DNA of 64,000 nucleotides from Flavobacterium aquariorum. Its GTDB lineage: Bacteria; Bacteroidota; Bacteroidia; Flavobacteriales; Flavobacteriaceae. The notes below the pieces were generated by a model. It did no database searches. It had not been told where the DNA came from and saw only the letters and a list, made by a program, of their open reading frames with translations. Shown here one piece after another: positions 27,678 through 36,408 of the stretch (its first letter is position 1; each line of letters begins with the position of its first letter). The stretch is taken from assembly GCF_003254745.1 (NCBI RefSeq), contig NZ_QKXH01000002.1, forward strand, positions 496,001 to 560,000, written 5' to 3'. A program made the position numbers and the translations under genes.

Positions 27678-28976
27678 ATGATGAAGAAATCAGTTTTAAA
27701 AATAGTTTTTACCATTTTTTGTTTTGCCAATATCTCTTGTCAAGCTCAAAAAGAACAGGCCAGAATTACTGTAAAAGGAACGCAATTTTACAAAGGTGAT
27801 AAACAGTATTCATACATTGGAACCAATTATTGGTATGGCAGTTTATTGGCTTCGAAGAAAGTGGGAGACCGAAAAAGACTGATTCGAGAACTGGATTTAA
27901 TGCAAAAAAACGGCATCGATAACTTGCGGATTTTGGTAGGTGGCGATGGCGGAAAATACGATTATACTGTTCGTCCCGCTTTACAATACGAACAAGGAAA
28001 ATACGATCAGGATTTACTCGACGGTTTGGATTTTTTGATTGCCGAAATGGGAAAACGCAAGATGTATGCGGTTTTGTACCTGACCAATAACTGGGAATGG
28101 TCTGGCGGGATGTCCCAATATTTGGAATGGAACGGTCAAGGGCCAATTCCGGTTCCTGCTATTCCACCAAATACTTGGCCACAATTTATGAGTTATACCG
28201 AGAAATTTCATAGTTGTGAACCGTGTATGGAGGCGTTGAACAATCATGTGAAATTTATTTTGGGGCGAACAAACGCCTACACCAAAAGAAAATACACCGA
28301 GGACAATACAATTATGGCTTGGCAAGTCGGCAATGAACCACGACTTTTTACTGTCGAAAATGAAGCGAAATTCACCGTTTGGCTCAACAACATTGTCAAT
28401 TTGATTGATAGTTTGGATAAATATCACTTGATTTCTACCGGCTCTGAAGGAAAAAACAGTTCCAACGACGATATGGAAGTTTTTGAAAGAACACATCTGA
28501 ATCCGAATATTGATTATTTAACGATGCACATTTGGCCCAAAAACTGGGGATGGTACAAAGCCGATGATGCCGAAAAAACCCTGCCGACAACGCTGGAAAA
28601 TGCGGGAAAATATATTGATTTACACGTAAAAGTTGCCAATGATTTAAAAAGGCCAATCATCATCGAAGAATTTGGTTTACCGAGAGAAAATGAAGGTTTG
28701 GTTTCAACAGCTTCTGTAGCCAACAGGGATATTTTTTACAATTATATATTCCAAAGAGTAGCGGAGAGCCATAAAAATAACGGGGCACTGCAAGCGGCCA
28801 ATTTTTGGGGATTTGGCGGCGAAGGAAAAGCCGTTACAAAAGACGGAAAATGGAATCCAGGTGATCCTTTGACTACCGATCCACCACAGGAACCACAGGG
28901 TTTGAATTCGGTTTTTTCGACTGACAAATCGACTTTGGAGATTGTAAAAAAGTATAATTTGGAATTGAAAAAGTAA
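27678..28976 (+). CDS. GH5 subfamily 7 endo-beta-1,4-mannanase, probable lipoprotein
   Basis: 432 residues. The start MMKKSVLKIVFTIFCFANISCQAQ contains a lipobox (ANISC), so membrane anchoring is probable. GH5_7 motifs: IGTNYWYGSLLASKKVGDR, GIDNLRILVGGDGG, MYAVLYLTNNWEWSGGMSQY, AWQVGNEPR with acid/base Glu220, LTMHIWPKNWGWY and IIEEFGLPRE with nucleophile Glu331. Those sequences are closer to mannanases than to cellulases. It lies 159 bases after the GH26 lipoprotein gene, with a family A repeat filling most of the gap. Either of the first two Met codons could start translation. Confidence 0.92.
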   Translation: MMKKSVLKIVFTIFCFANISCQAQKEQARITVKGTQFYKGDKQYSYIGTNYWYGSLLASKKVGDRKRLIRELDLMQKNGIDNLRILVGGDGGKYDYTVRPALQYEQGKYDQDLLDGLDFLIAEMGKRKMYAVLYLTNNWEWSGGMSQYLEWNGQGPIPVPAIPPNTWPQFMSYTEKFHSCEPCMEALNNHVKFILGRTNAYTKRKYTEDNTIMAWQVGNEPRLFTVENEAKFTVWLNNIVNLIDSLDKYHLISTGSEGKNSSNDDMEVFERTHLNPNIDYLTMHIWPKNWGWYKADDAEKTLPTTLENAGKYIDLHVKVANDLKRPIIIEEFGLPRENEGLVSTASVANRDIFYNYIFQRVAESHKNNGALQAANFWGFGGEGKAVTKDGKWNPGDPLTTDPPQEPQGLNSVFSTDKSTLEIVKKYNLELKK

Positions 28977-29025
28977 TCACAAACGAAACAACAAATACAA
29001 CATAAATAAACGAATCACAGAAACA

Positions 29026-29952
29026 ATGAAAGCGAAATATGCAATCGGATTGGAAATTGGAGGAACTCACATTACCGCTGGAGTTATAGATATCATGAAC
29101 ATGAAAGTCCTTGAATTTTCCATGCACAAAGCGTCATTTAATTCTAATCTACCAGTTGATCAGGTTTTGGATATTTGGGAAAAAGCAATTCGCATTTCAT
29201 GGAATAATTCAGGTGTGAAAAGCCTAGGCGGCATAACAGTATGCATGCCGGGCCCGTTTGATTATGAAAATGGCATTTGCTGGATAAAAGGTCAATCTAA
29301 ATACGACCATTTCTATGGACTAAATATTGCTGATTTGCTTCGAAAAAAACTCAATCTTTCAGATGATTTTAAGATTCTTTTCGAAAATGATGCTGTTTGT
29401 TTTGGCAAAGGTGAAGTCTATAAAGACAAAAATAACCTTTCGAAAAAAGTAATGGCCATTACACTAGGAACAGGATTAGGTTCTTGTTTTATCGACAAAG
29501 GAATCTCGGTTAGTTCCGGAAATCAAGTCCCTACAGACGGCGAAATATGGAATCTTCCGTTTAAAAATGGAATAGCCGAAGATTATGTGTCACTAAGAGG
29601 GCTTATCGCCAAGTATTCCATTTTTAACGAAACAACAGTAGAAAGCGGATTGGAGCTTTATAATCTAGCTGTTGCTGGAGATGAAATGGCAGTTAAAGCA
29701 TTTGAAAAAATGGGCGAAGATTTAGCCGAAATTCTGATTCCGTGGTTTAAAAATTTCTCTGTTGAACATTTCGTAATTGGTGGAAAGATTGCCGATTCAA
29801 GTACTTTGTTTTTACCTGCTTTTAACAAAAAAATTAAAGATGCAGGTCTCGAGATTACCATACAAATCTCTGACGATAATGAAAATGCGGCTTTATTAGG
29901 AGCAGCAAGTTTACTCTATAACATTATTTTAGAAACTACATTGATTGGGTGA
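29026..29952 (+). CDS. ROK-family sugar kinase (glucokinase candidate)
   Basis: 308 residues. ROK features: an ATP phosphate loop IGLEIGGTHITAGVID, FENDAVCFGKGE with the catalytic-type Asp, and ITLGTGLGSCFI; a C-terminal FVIGGKIADSS. The usual ROK zinc motif CxCGxxGCxE is absent; the corresponding stretch reads GEIWNLPFKNGIAEDYVSLRGL. It is last in the mannan operon, 49 bases after GH5_7. The phosphorylase releases free glucose, and a glucokinase would phosphorylate it, so the context fits. Mannose or another hexose remains possible as substrate. Confidence 0.85.
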   Translation: MKAKYAIGLEIGGTHITAGVIDIMNMKVLEFSMHKASFNSNLPVDQVLDIWEKAIRISWNNSGVKSLGGITVCMPGPFDYENGICWIKGQSKYDHFYGLNIADLLRKKLNLSDDFKILFENDAVCFGKGEVYKDKNNLSKKVMAITLGTGLGSCFIDKGISVSSGNQVPTDGEIWNLPFKNGIAEDYVSLRGLIAKYSIFNETTVESGLELYNLAVAGDEMAVKAFEKMGEDLAEILIPWFKNFSVEHFVIGGKIADSSTLFLPAFNKKIKDAGLEITIQISDDNENAALLGAASLLYNIILETTLIG

Positions 29953-29956
29953 AAAT

Positions 29957-30023
29957 TTGATTAATATGGAGGATCGTGTGTAGAGACGCCCTGCGGTGCG
30001 TCTCTACACACGATGCTAATCAA
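29957..30023. repeat. REP-like palindrome with GTAGAGACGC arms
   Basis: Perfect 17-bp arms (29973-29989 and 29998-30014; ATCGTGTGTAGAGACGC and its complement) around an 8-base loop, with outer arms TTGATTA/TAATCAA. GTAGAGACGC-type palindromes recur in many bacterial genomes. It sits between convergent genes and could also stop transcription from both sides, though T-runs are weak. Confidence 0.8.
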
Positions 30024-30024
30024 T

Positions 30025-30981
30025 TTATTTCAAAATAGACTCTATTCCATTCAATTCCTCTGGTGAAAATTCCAGATTTTGCAATGAATCAATATTATTA
30101 TTCAATTGACCCACAGAACTGGCACCAATCAAAACTGAAGTAATTCTGTTGTCTTTTAGCAACCAAGCCAACGCCATTTGTGCCAAAGATTGATTCCTTT
30201 CTTTAGCAATATCATTCAATTGAATAATTTTCCGGATTCTGTCCTCAGAAACCTCATCTTCTTTTAAATGTCCGTTTGGATTGTGAGCACGAGAATTTTC
30301 GGGTATTCCATTTAAGTATTTATCAGTCAAAAGCCCTTGCGCCAAAGGTGAAAAAGCAATGCATCCCACCCCTTTTTCCCCAAGAACATCAAGCAAACCT
30401 TCTTCGGGAGTTCTAACAAACATTGAATATTTTACTTGGTGAATCAAACAAGGTGTTCCCAATCGTTTTAGAATTTCAGTAGCTTCCCTTGTTTGCTCCG
30501 GATTGTAATTGGATATTCCGGCATACAATGCTTTTCCGCTTCGAACGGCATAATCCAAAGCCATCATGGTCTCTTCCAAAGGTGTTTCTGGATCAAAACG
30601 GTGCGAATAGAAAATATCTACATACTCCAAATTCATTCGTTTCAAACTTTGATCTAAACTTGATAGCAAATACTTGCGGGAACCCCAATCACCATAAGGG
30701 CCATCCCACATTGTGTAGCCCGCTTTGGTTGTGATTACGATTTCATCCCGAAGGTTTCCCTGGAAATTATTTTTAAGAATAGTACCAAAATTAGTCTCTG
30801 CCGAACCCGGAACCGGACCGTAATTGTTGGCCAAATCAAAATGAGTTATTCCTTTATCAAAAGCGACTTTGGCAATACTTTCCGCATTTTCAAAACTATC
30901 TACCGAACCGAAGTTGTGCCATAATCCTAACGAAATTTGCGGCAATAACAAACCGCTTTTTCCACATCTGTTGTATTTCAT
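30025..30981 (-). CDS. aldo/keto reductase, YghZ (L-glyceraldehyde-3-phosphate reductase)-like
   Basis: 318 residues from the ATG at 30981, where the family-typical start MKYNRCGKSGLLLPQISLGLWHNF begins; an upstream in-frame ATG at 31050 would add 23 residues without family resemblance. Motifs: DLANNYGPVPGSAE with the catalytic Tyr, ITTKAGYTMWDGPYGDWGSRKYL (the Lys-containing strand), FYSHRFDPETP (His) and a C-terminal NADPH site (VLIGASSVGQLNNNID). The WHNFG and GPYGDWGSRKY strings are typical of YghZ-type proteins. Cytoplasmic. Its link to mannan use is only positional; it is separated from GH3 by a terminator. Confidence 0.87.
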   Translation of the reverse strand: MKYNRCGKSGLLLPQISLGLWHNFGSVDSFENAESIAKVAFDKGITHFDLANNYGPVPGSAETNFGTILKNNFQGNLRDEIVITTKAGYTMWDGPYGDWGSRKYLLSSLDQSLKRMNLEYVDIFYSHRFDPETPLEETMMALDYAVRSGKALYAGISNYNPEQTREATEILKRLGTPCLIHQVKYSMFVRTPEEGLLDVLGEKGVGCIAFSPLAQGLLTDKYLNGIPENSRAHNPNGHLKEDEVSEDRIRKIIQLNDIAKERNQSLAQMALAWLLKDNRITSVLIGASSVGQLNNNIDSLQNLEFSPEELNGIESILK

Positions 30982-31052
30982 TATATCAATTTTAAGATTT
31001 GATTTAATTTTATAATTGGTAAAGTTCGCATTCGTAAATTTATAATACAAAT

Positions 31053-31085
31053 AAACCCGACTTGTTTTAAATACAAATCGGGTTT
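31053..31085 (-). terminator. terminator of the GH3 gene
   Basis: AAACCCGA(c)TTGT and ACAA(a)TCGGGTTT form a 12-bp stem with one mismatch. A second AT-rich hairpin (CATTCTATT/AATAGAATG, 31098-31128) lies between it and the stop codon. Confidence 0.6.
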
Positions 31086-31173
31086 AAAATCAGTCCATTC
31101 TATTAAGTGGAATAGAATTAATAGAATGAAAAATTACTTCTCCCTCTTTTTTGGAGAGATTTGATGTGAGGTC

Positions 31174-33468
31174 TTATTGCAATTCAAAACCACTTTCCAA
31201 ACCTTTATCCGATCTTCCTCCAATCCTAATTTTGAAAGCTCCTGATTCTAACAAATAATTGCCTTCATTATCAAAGAAACCTAATTCCTTATCAGTCAAA
31301 GTAAACTTTACGGTTTTGGTTTCGCCCTTTTTCAGAGTTACCAATTCAAAACCTTTTAATTCTTTTACGGGTCTGGCCAAACTTGCGACAACATCCTGAA
31401 TATACAATTGTACAACTTCTTTACCGTCATAATTTCCCGTATTGGTAATATCCACCGAAACAACAACTGGCTCTCCTTTTCCGAAAGCGGTTTTATTGAG
31501 TTCCAAATTTTTATAATCGAAAGTGGTATAACTTAGCCCAAACCCAAATGGATACAAAGGCGTTTTCTCTACATCGGTATAATGCGACCAGAATACATTT
31601 TTATCACTATTTACAGGTCTTCCTGTATTGTAATTGTTATAATAAATAGGCACTTGACCAACATTTCTAGGGAAAGACATTGGCAATTTTCCACTTGGAT
31701 TGTAATCTCCGTACAACACTTGCGCCACAGCATTTCCCGTTTGCGTTCCCAAATGCCAAGCCTCAACAATCGCAGGAATATGTTCCGCAGCCCAAGGTAA
31801 AGCTAATGGTCGTCCGTTGTTTAAAACCAAAACAATATTGGGGTTTACTTTGTAGATTTCTTCCAACAATTCCTGTTGGACTCCTGGTAAATCCAGGTTT
31901 GTTCTACTGCGTCCTTCTCCAGACTGGAAACCGTGTTCTCCCAAAACCATCACGACAACATCAGCATCTGCGGCTACTTTTTTGGCAGCATCAAATCCGC
32001 TTTTGTCTGTGGTATTGAAAACCAATTCTGATGTAAAAGTGGCTTTTTCCGTAATCAAATCGGCTCCTTTTTCAAACGTCAATTGATTGTCTTTGTACTG
32101 TTGCATGCCTTCCAGAACCGAAACGGCAGTATTGTCATCCGAAGCGATTCTCCAACTTCCCAATGGGCTGTTTTTATCATTGGCCAAAGCCCCAATCAAA
32201 GCAATTTTCTGTCCTGATTTTTTTAGTGGAAGCAAATTTTTATCATTCTTCAACAACACAATCGATTTCTTGGCCATATCCAAAACCGCATCATTGTTGG
32301 CTTTGTTTCCTATCGTTGCTTTTTCTCTTTCCTCGTCACAATATTTGTAAGGGTCATCAAATAATCCCAATTCAAATTTCACACGCAAAATTCTGCGAAC
32401 CGCATCGTCAACCAAAGCTTCTTTTACCTTACCTTCTTTGACCAATTTCACTAACTCTTCTACATACAAATGCGATTCCATATCCATATCCGAACCTGCA
32501 ATCACCGCTTTGGCAGTAGCATCCGCACCGTCTTTGGCAAAACCGTGAGCAATCATTTCTCGTACCGAAGCCCAATCCGAAACCACAAAACCATCAAATT
32601 TCCATTTTCCTTTTAGAATATCTCTTTGCAAAAAAGAATTTCCAGTTGCAGGAACTCCATTCAAAATATTGAACGAATTCATCATCGTACGAACACCCGC
32701 ATCAGTAGCCGCTTTAAACGGAGGCAAAACTGTATTGTACAATTTAGAATTACTAATGTCCACCGTATTATAATCCCTTCCAGATTCGGCAAAACCATAA
32801 GCAGCAAAATGTTTGGCGCAAGCCGCAATGGTATTTACTTTCTGCAAATCAGCTTTCGTGTCTCCTTGAAAACCGGTCACTCGTGCAATGGCAATTTTAC
32901 TTCCCAAATAAGGATCCTCGCCTGCACCTTCCATCACGCGACCCCAACGGGCATCATTCGAAATATCGACATTGGGCCCAAAAGTCCAGTTGATTCCTGA
33001 TGCCGAAGCTTCGTCTGCCGCCACCTGAGCGGATTTCTTAATCGCCTCCATATCCCAACTCGCCGCTTCTGCCAACGGAATCGGACTCAAAGTTTTATAC
33101 CCATGAATCACGTCAAAACCAATAATTAACGGAATTCCCAATCGGGTTTCCTCAACGGCAATTTTCTGAACCGCTTTTACTTCTTTCACTCCACGAACCG
33201 ATAGCATAGATCCAACCCAGCCATCACGCAAATGTTTGTATTTTAACTCAGCGTTACCTCCTTTTGGTGCGGGTCCTGTTACTTCCCAAAACCCATTGTA
33301 TTGATTCATTTGCCCGACTTTCTCTTCCAATGTCATTTGCTGCATCAAAAAATCGATACGTTCTTCAGTCGGTTTTGTTTTGTCTAAATGTGGTATTTTC
33401 TGTGCAATCATAGTTCCTGTGGTAATCAGGGTAAAAATCCCTGCAATAATTAATATATTGTTCTTCAT
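31174..33468 (-). CDS. GH3 beta-glucosidase (BglX-like)
   Basis: 764 residues with an N-terminal signal peptide. Domain order is that of BglX-type enzymes: GH3 N-terminal TIM barrel (TFGPNVDISNDARWGRVMEG, KHFAAYG, FVVSDWASVREM with nucleophile Asp298), GH3 C-terminal alpha/beta sandwich (KSIVLLKNDKNLLPLKK, GEGRSRTNLDLPG with a Glu in the acid/base region) and a fibronectin-III-like domain (FGFGLSYTTFDYKNLELN). Known activity: release of beta-glucose from oligosaccharide ends. In this locus it probably removes terminal glucose from gluco-manno-oligosaccharides in the periplasm. It is downstream of two esterase genes. Confidence 0.93.
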   Translation of the reverse strand: MKNNILIIAGIFTLITTGTMIAQKIPHLDKTKPTEERIDFLMQQMTLEEKVGQMNQYNGFWEVTGPAPKGGNAELKYKHLRDGWVGSMLSVRGVKEVKAVQKIAVEETRLGIPLIIGFDVIHGYKTLSPIPLAEAASWDMEAIKKSAQVAADEASASGINWTFGPNVDISNDARWGRVMEGAGEDPYLGSKIAIARVTGFQGDTKADLQKVNTIAACAKHFAAYGFAESGRDYNTVDISNSKLYNTVLPPFKAATDAGVRTMMNSFNILNGVPATGNSFLQRDILKGKWKFDGFVVSDWASVREMIAHGFAKDGADATAKAVIAGSDMDMESHLYVEELVKLVKEGKVKEALVDDAVRRILRVKFELGLFDDPYKYCDEEREKATIGNKANNDAVLDMAKKSIVLLKNDKNLLPLKKSGQKIALIGALANDKNSPLGSWRIASDDNTAVSVLEGMQQYKDNQLTFEKGADLITEKATFTSELVFNTTDKSGFDAAKKVAADADVVVMVLGEHGFQSGEGRSRTNLDLPGVQQELLEEIYKVNPNIVLVLNNGRPLALPWAAEHIPAIVEAWHLGTQTGNAVAQVLYGDYNPSGKLPMSFPRNVGQVPIYYNNYNTGRPVNSDKNVFWSHYTDVEKTPLYPFGFGLSYTTFDYKNLELNKTAFGKGEPVVVSVDITNTGNYDGKEVVQLYIQDVVASLARPVKELKGFELVTLKKGETKTVKFTLTDKELGFFDNEGNYLLESGAFKIRIGGRSDKGLESGFELQ

Positions 33469-33486
33469 AATTTGTAATTTATTTTT

Positions 33487-33601
33487 GGGCGTGTCTCTTG
33501 TCCTGAAGAAAAATCAGGACAAGAGTCGGGCTATACGGCTTTATCTCTCCTCTCGTCCCAAAAGACGAGATACGAGGATACCGCCTACTATCCCTCACGC
33601 A
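33487..33601 (+). repeat. dispersed hairpin repeat family B, copy 2
   Basis: Starts GGGCGTG, followed by a long hairpin (TCTTGTCCTGA/TCAGGACAAGA), the core GTCGGGCTATACGG, a second hairpin (CTCGTC/GACGAG) and the end CTATCCCTCACGCA. It lies between the SASA esterase stop codon and the GH3 start codon, 18 bases from the latter, and is antisense to both genes. Confidence 0.85.
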
Positions 33602-33684
33602 GTCTTACAACAACTTCAGTTTTTAACTAGACACAATCCTCGTTTTTAAATCTGCAAACTGCATTCTACAAACTGCTATCTAAT

Positions 33685-35064
33685 TCATTCACTTATAAAA
33701 CTCGAAGCAGGCAAATTGGCTTTATTGAAAAGTGTCGACTGATCGGTATTCTTCCATGCGTAACGCACTTTTACTGGCATTTTCACTTTATCCGATTGCA
33801 AAAGCAACGTTTTCTTTTGGATTACAGCAGTCGCTTTGTAAAACACATTATCGACACCAGCAACCTCAAACAAATCAGCTTTCTTGTCCTTAAAATACAA
33901 TCCTTCTGCATAGTCAAAAACCACTGTCACTTTATTTTTATTAATGGTGATTCCTTTATAAAGTGGCCCATTTACCAATGCAGTATTCGTTTTGTAAGTA
34001 TTCGCCAAAGCCAAATTCGCCAAGCGAGTTCCTACTGATTTTTTGTCTTTTGGATGAATTTCTTCAACCGCTGAAATATCGCTTGTCAGTACCATTCCGG
34101 TATTCGGAACTTCCTGTAATACTTTTCTTTGTGCGTCCCGAATAATGGCTCCTCCAAAATGGTCTTCCCCATATTTATAAGGTGCAATCTGAACGAAATA
34201 AAACGGAAAATCATACCCCCACAATTTTCTCCAAGAAGTGATTAAAGCCGAAAGGGTTTTGTCATAAACCGTAGACCCTACATTACTTTCTCCTTGATAC
34301 CACAAAGTCCCCGCAATTTTGAATTTGGTCAACGGATAAATCATTGCATTAAAAGCACGTGCTGGCTGATTGGGTCCATAACTTTCTTCCTTTCGGGTTT
34401 TGGCTGCTTCCAATAAAATAGCATCGTTTTGAATCACTTCTTCTGGCATCCAAATCTCCGCTGGTGTTCCGCCCCAATTGGACGAAATCAAACCGATAGG
34501 CACATTTTTTAATTCTTCCTGCAAACGCTTTCCAAAAAAATAACCTACAGCACTAAAATATTTCATCGTTTCGGGTGTGCATTCTGTCCAAGTTCCTGAA
34601 AGATTATTTTGGGGAGTCGTGGCCGTTAATTTAGGCACCAAAAACAAGCGGATGTTTGGGTTTGTTGCATTTTTCACTTCCTCATCACCATTTTCAATTC
34701 CCCAGCTGGCGTTCATTTCCATATTCGATTGTCCAGAACAAATCCAAACTTCGCCAATCAAAATATTTCTTAGCACGATTTCATTGTATCCTTTTATCGC
34801 AATGGTATAAGGCCCTCCTTCTTTTGGAGTTGGAATGACAATCTCCCATTTCGCCTGATTACTGGCTTTTATTTTATAGGTTTCATTGTTCCAACTTGGC
34901 GTAATCACCACTTCCTCCTGTGGATTTGCCCAGCCCCAAATGGTAACTTCACTATTGCGTTGCAAAACCATATTATCCGAAAAGATATTCGGAAGCGTAG
35001 CATTTGCGGAAGCGGCATTTGAAAGTAGTAGAAAAAGAACAAATGCAATTAGCTTATTTTTCAT
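33685..35064 (-). CDS. sialate O-acetylesterase-like SGNH acetyl esterase (SASA family)
   Basis: 459 residues from the ATG at 35064 (MKNKLIAFVLFLLLSNAASA, a clear signal peptide); an in-frame ATG ten codons upstream only adds a polar asparagine-rich stretch. SASA-family motifs: LRNILIGEVWICSGQSNMEM with the nucleophile Ser, SSNWGGTPAEIWMP, GTLWYQGESNVG, and EEIHPKDKKSVGTRLA with the catalytic His. An N-terminal Ig-like part (LPNIFSDNMVLQRNSEV) is usual. Members named sialate esterases also occur in plant-polysaccharide loci, where they remove acetyl groups from hemicellulose. Here acetyl-mannan is the likely target. Confidence 0.87.
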   Translation of the reverse strand: MKNKLIAFVLFLLLSNAASANATLPNIFSDNMVLQRNSEVTIWGWANPQEEVVITPSWNNETYKIKASNQAKWEIVIPTPKEGGPYTIAIKGYNEIVLRNILIGEVWICSGQSNMEMNASWGIENGDEEVKNATNPNIRLFLVPKLTATTPQNNLSGTWTECTPETMKYFSAVGYFFGKRLQEELKNVPIGLISSNWGGTPAEIWMPEEVIQNDAILLEAAKTRKEESYGPNQPARAFNAMIYPLTKFKIAGTLWYQGESNVGSTVYDKTLSALITSWRKLWGYDFPFYFVQIAPYKYGEDHFGGAIIRDAQRKVLQEVPNTGMVLTSDISAVEEIHPKDKKSVGTRLANLALANTYKTNTALVNGPLYKGITINKNKVTVVFDYAEGLYFKDKKADLFEVAGVDNVFYKATAVIQKKTLLLQSDKVKMPVKVRYAWKNTDQSTLFNKANLPASSFISE

Positions 35065-35124
35065 TTGTGTATTATTATTTTTTTTATTTGTCAAATGTAA
35101 TTCGCATACAAACTCCCATTTTGA

Positions 35125-36246
35125 TTAGAGTTTTTGAGTAATGCTCATTTCATCGAGTAATTTTTTAAAGAAAGGAATTAATTGGTCGGCCATCACTTTA
35201 TCATCAGTAATATCGGGATGATAACCGCAACCTTTGGGACTCATCGGCTGGAATTCAAACAAAGCAATTGGCTTATGGATGGTGTCGTTTTCAAAAGCCT
35301 GAATCACTTTTTTCAAGCATTGCACAAAAGTTATATTTTTATCTCCCGAAACCATGGGACTGTTCAACAACACAATTCGGGTATTGGGAGCATGTTTGTA
35401 AACCGTTTTGATAAAATCAATATAATTCGAAACGTATTTCTCTTCATTGAACGGCAATCTTGCTTTCTTTCCATCACCATCGGAAAAATCATTAGTTCCC
35501 AAACAAATGCTCACCAAATCGGGTTGAAAAGTAAAATCATAGGGTTTTGAACTGTCCTTATTCAGGTATAAATTTTCATACACATCGGGTATAATGGGTT
35601 CGCCCAAATGCTCGTCATTCCAGTTGCGATACATTCCGTAACCTGAAACAGAACTCAATACATAATCAACATCCAAAGCTCTGGAAAGTACTGGCCCATA
35701 TGCCCAATATGCATTGTGTTGATCAAACCAGTCTCCACTACCACAAGGAATTGTCGAAGCATCGTTACCATAACCACAGGTTATTGAATCACCTATCAAT
35801 TCAACTTTTTTCTTGTTTTTGAGGATTGTACATGCTATTAAATTCGCATTGGTCCCTGTAAACAAGACACCTCCATTAGCAGCTTCGGTCGCTTTATAAA
35901 TGGATAAATGATGCGTTTTTTTATTGTTTGGTACCGTAATTGGAATAGATTGTATAGCTCCTTTTTCAATTCGTATTCTTCCAATATATTTACCATCGAG
36001 TTCTAAGGAAACATAGTTTTGATGTTCCCAAGAATCGACGCTTTGCAAGGAAATGGTACAGGAATTTCCTTTAAAATCAAATGAAACAGACGAAGCAGAA
36101 CCTATAAGCATCACTTTATTGTCTTGCATTTTTTCGATTCTTCCTTGATACTCAAAAAGCGATTGGGTTTCAGCCTTTTTTTGGGCAACAGAAATATACG
36201 AAATGGTGATCAATAAAAATAAAAGGCATTTCTTTATGTAATTCAT
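35125..36246 (-). CDS. CE2-type SGNH acetyl esterase
   Basis: 373 residues with a signal peptide (MNYIKKCLLFLLITISYISVAQ). An N-terminal jelly-roll (FDFKGNSCTISLQ, HHLSIYKATEAANG) precedes an SGNH hydrolase: IGDSITCGYGND with nucleophile Ser154, LGTNDFSDGDG (Asn/Gly of blocks III) and YHPDITDDKVMADQL (His block; a typical DxxH Asp is replaced by the His-Asp pair common in CE2). This two-domain arrangement is that of carbohydrate esterase family 2, known to deacetylate hemicellulose. It is the first of the leftward row CE2, SASA, GH3. Confidence 0.88.
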   Translation of the reverse strand: MNYIKKCLLFLLITISYISVAQKKAETQSLFEYQGRIEKMQDNKVMLIGSASSVSFDFKGNSCTISLQSVDSWEHQNYVSLELDGKYIGRIRIEKGAIQSIPITVPNNKKTHHLSIYKATEAANGGVLFTGTNANLIACTILKNKKKVELIGDSITCGYGNDASTIPCGSGDWFDQHNAYWAYGPVLSRALDVDYVLSSVSGYGMYRNWNDEHLGEPIIPDVYENLYLNKDSSKPYDFTFQPDLVSICLGTNDFSDGDGKKARLPFNEEKYVSNYIDFIKTVYKHAPNTRIVLLNSPMVSGDKNITFVQCLKKVIQAFENDTIHKPIALFEFQPMSPKGCGYHPDITDDKVMADQLIPFFKKLLDEMSITQKL

Positions 36247-36365
36247 AATCTTTTGGGGCTTTTTTCAATAGTATTGACAGCAAATATAAAACGATTGCTA
36301 TTCAAGATTAGATACTATTTTTTCAAACTATAATCAAAAATTCACATAGCTCTTATTACAAACTA

Positions 36366-36393
36366 AAAAGCCACCCTCATCAGGTGGCTTTTC
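36366..36393 (-). terminator. terminator of the acyl-CoA carboxylase genes
   Basis: AAAAGCCACC and GGTGGCTTTT form a 10-bp stem with a 7-base loop and T5 tail on the minus strand, 16 bases past the last stop codon. Confidence 0.85.
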
Positions 36394-36408
36394 AATTCTT
36401 GTAAACAA

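Noticed and set aside
30982..31050. N-terminal extension of the aldo/keto reductase
   Set aside because: The 23 extra residues do not resemble the family and sit in the leader; the ATG at 30981 begins the conserved sequence.
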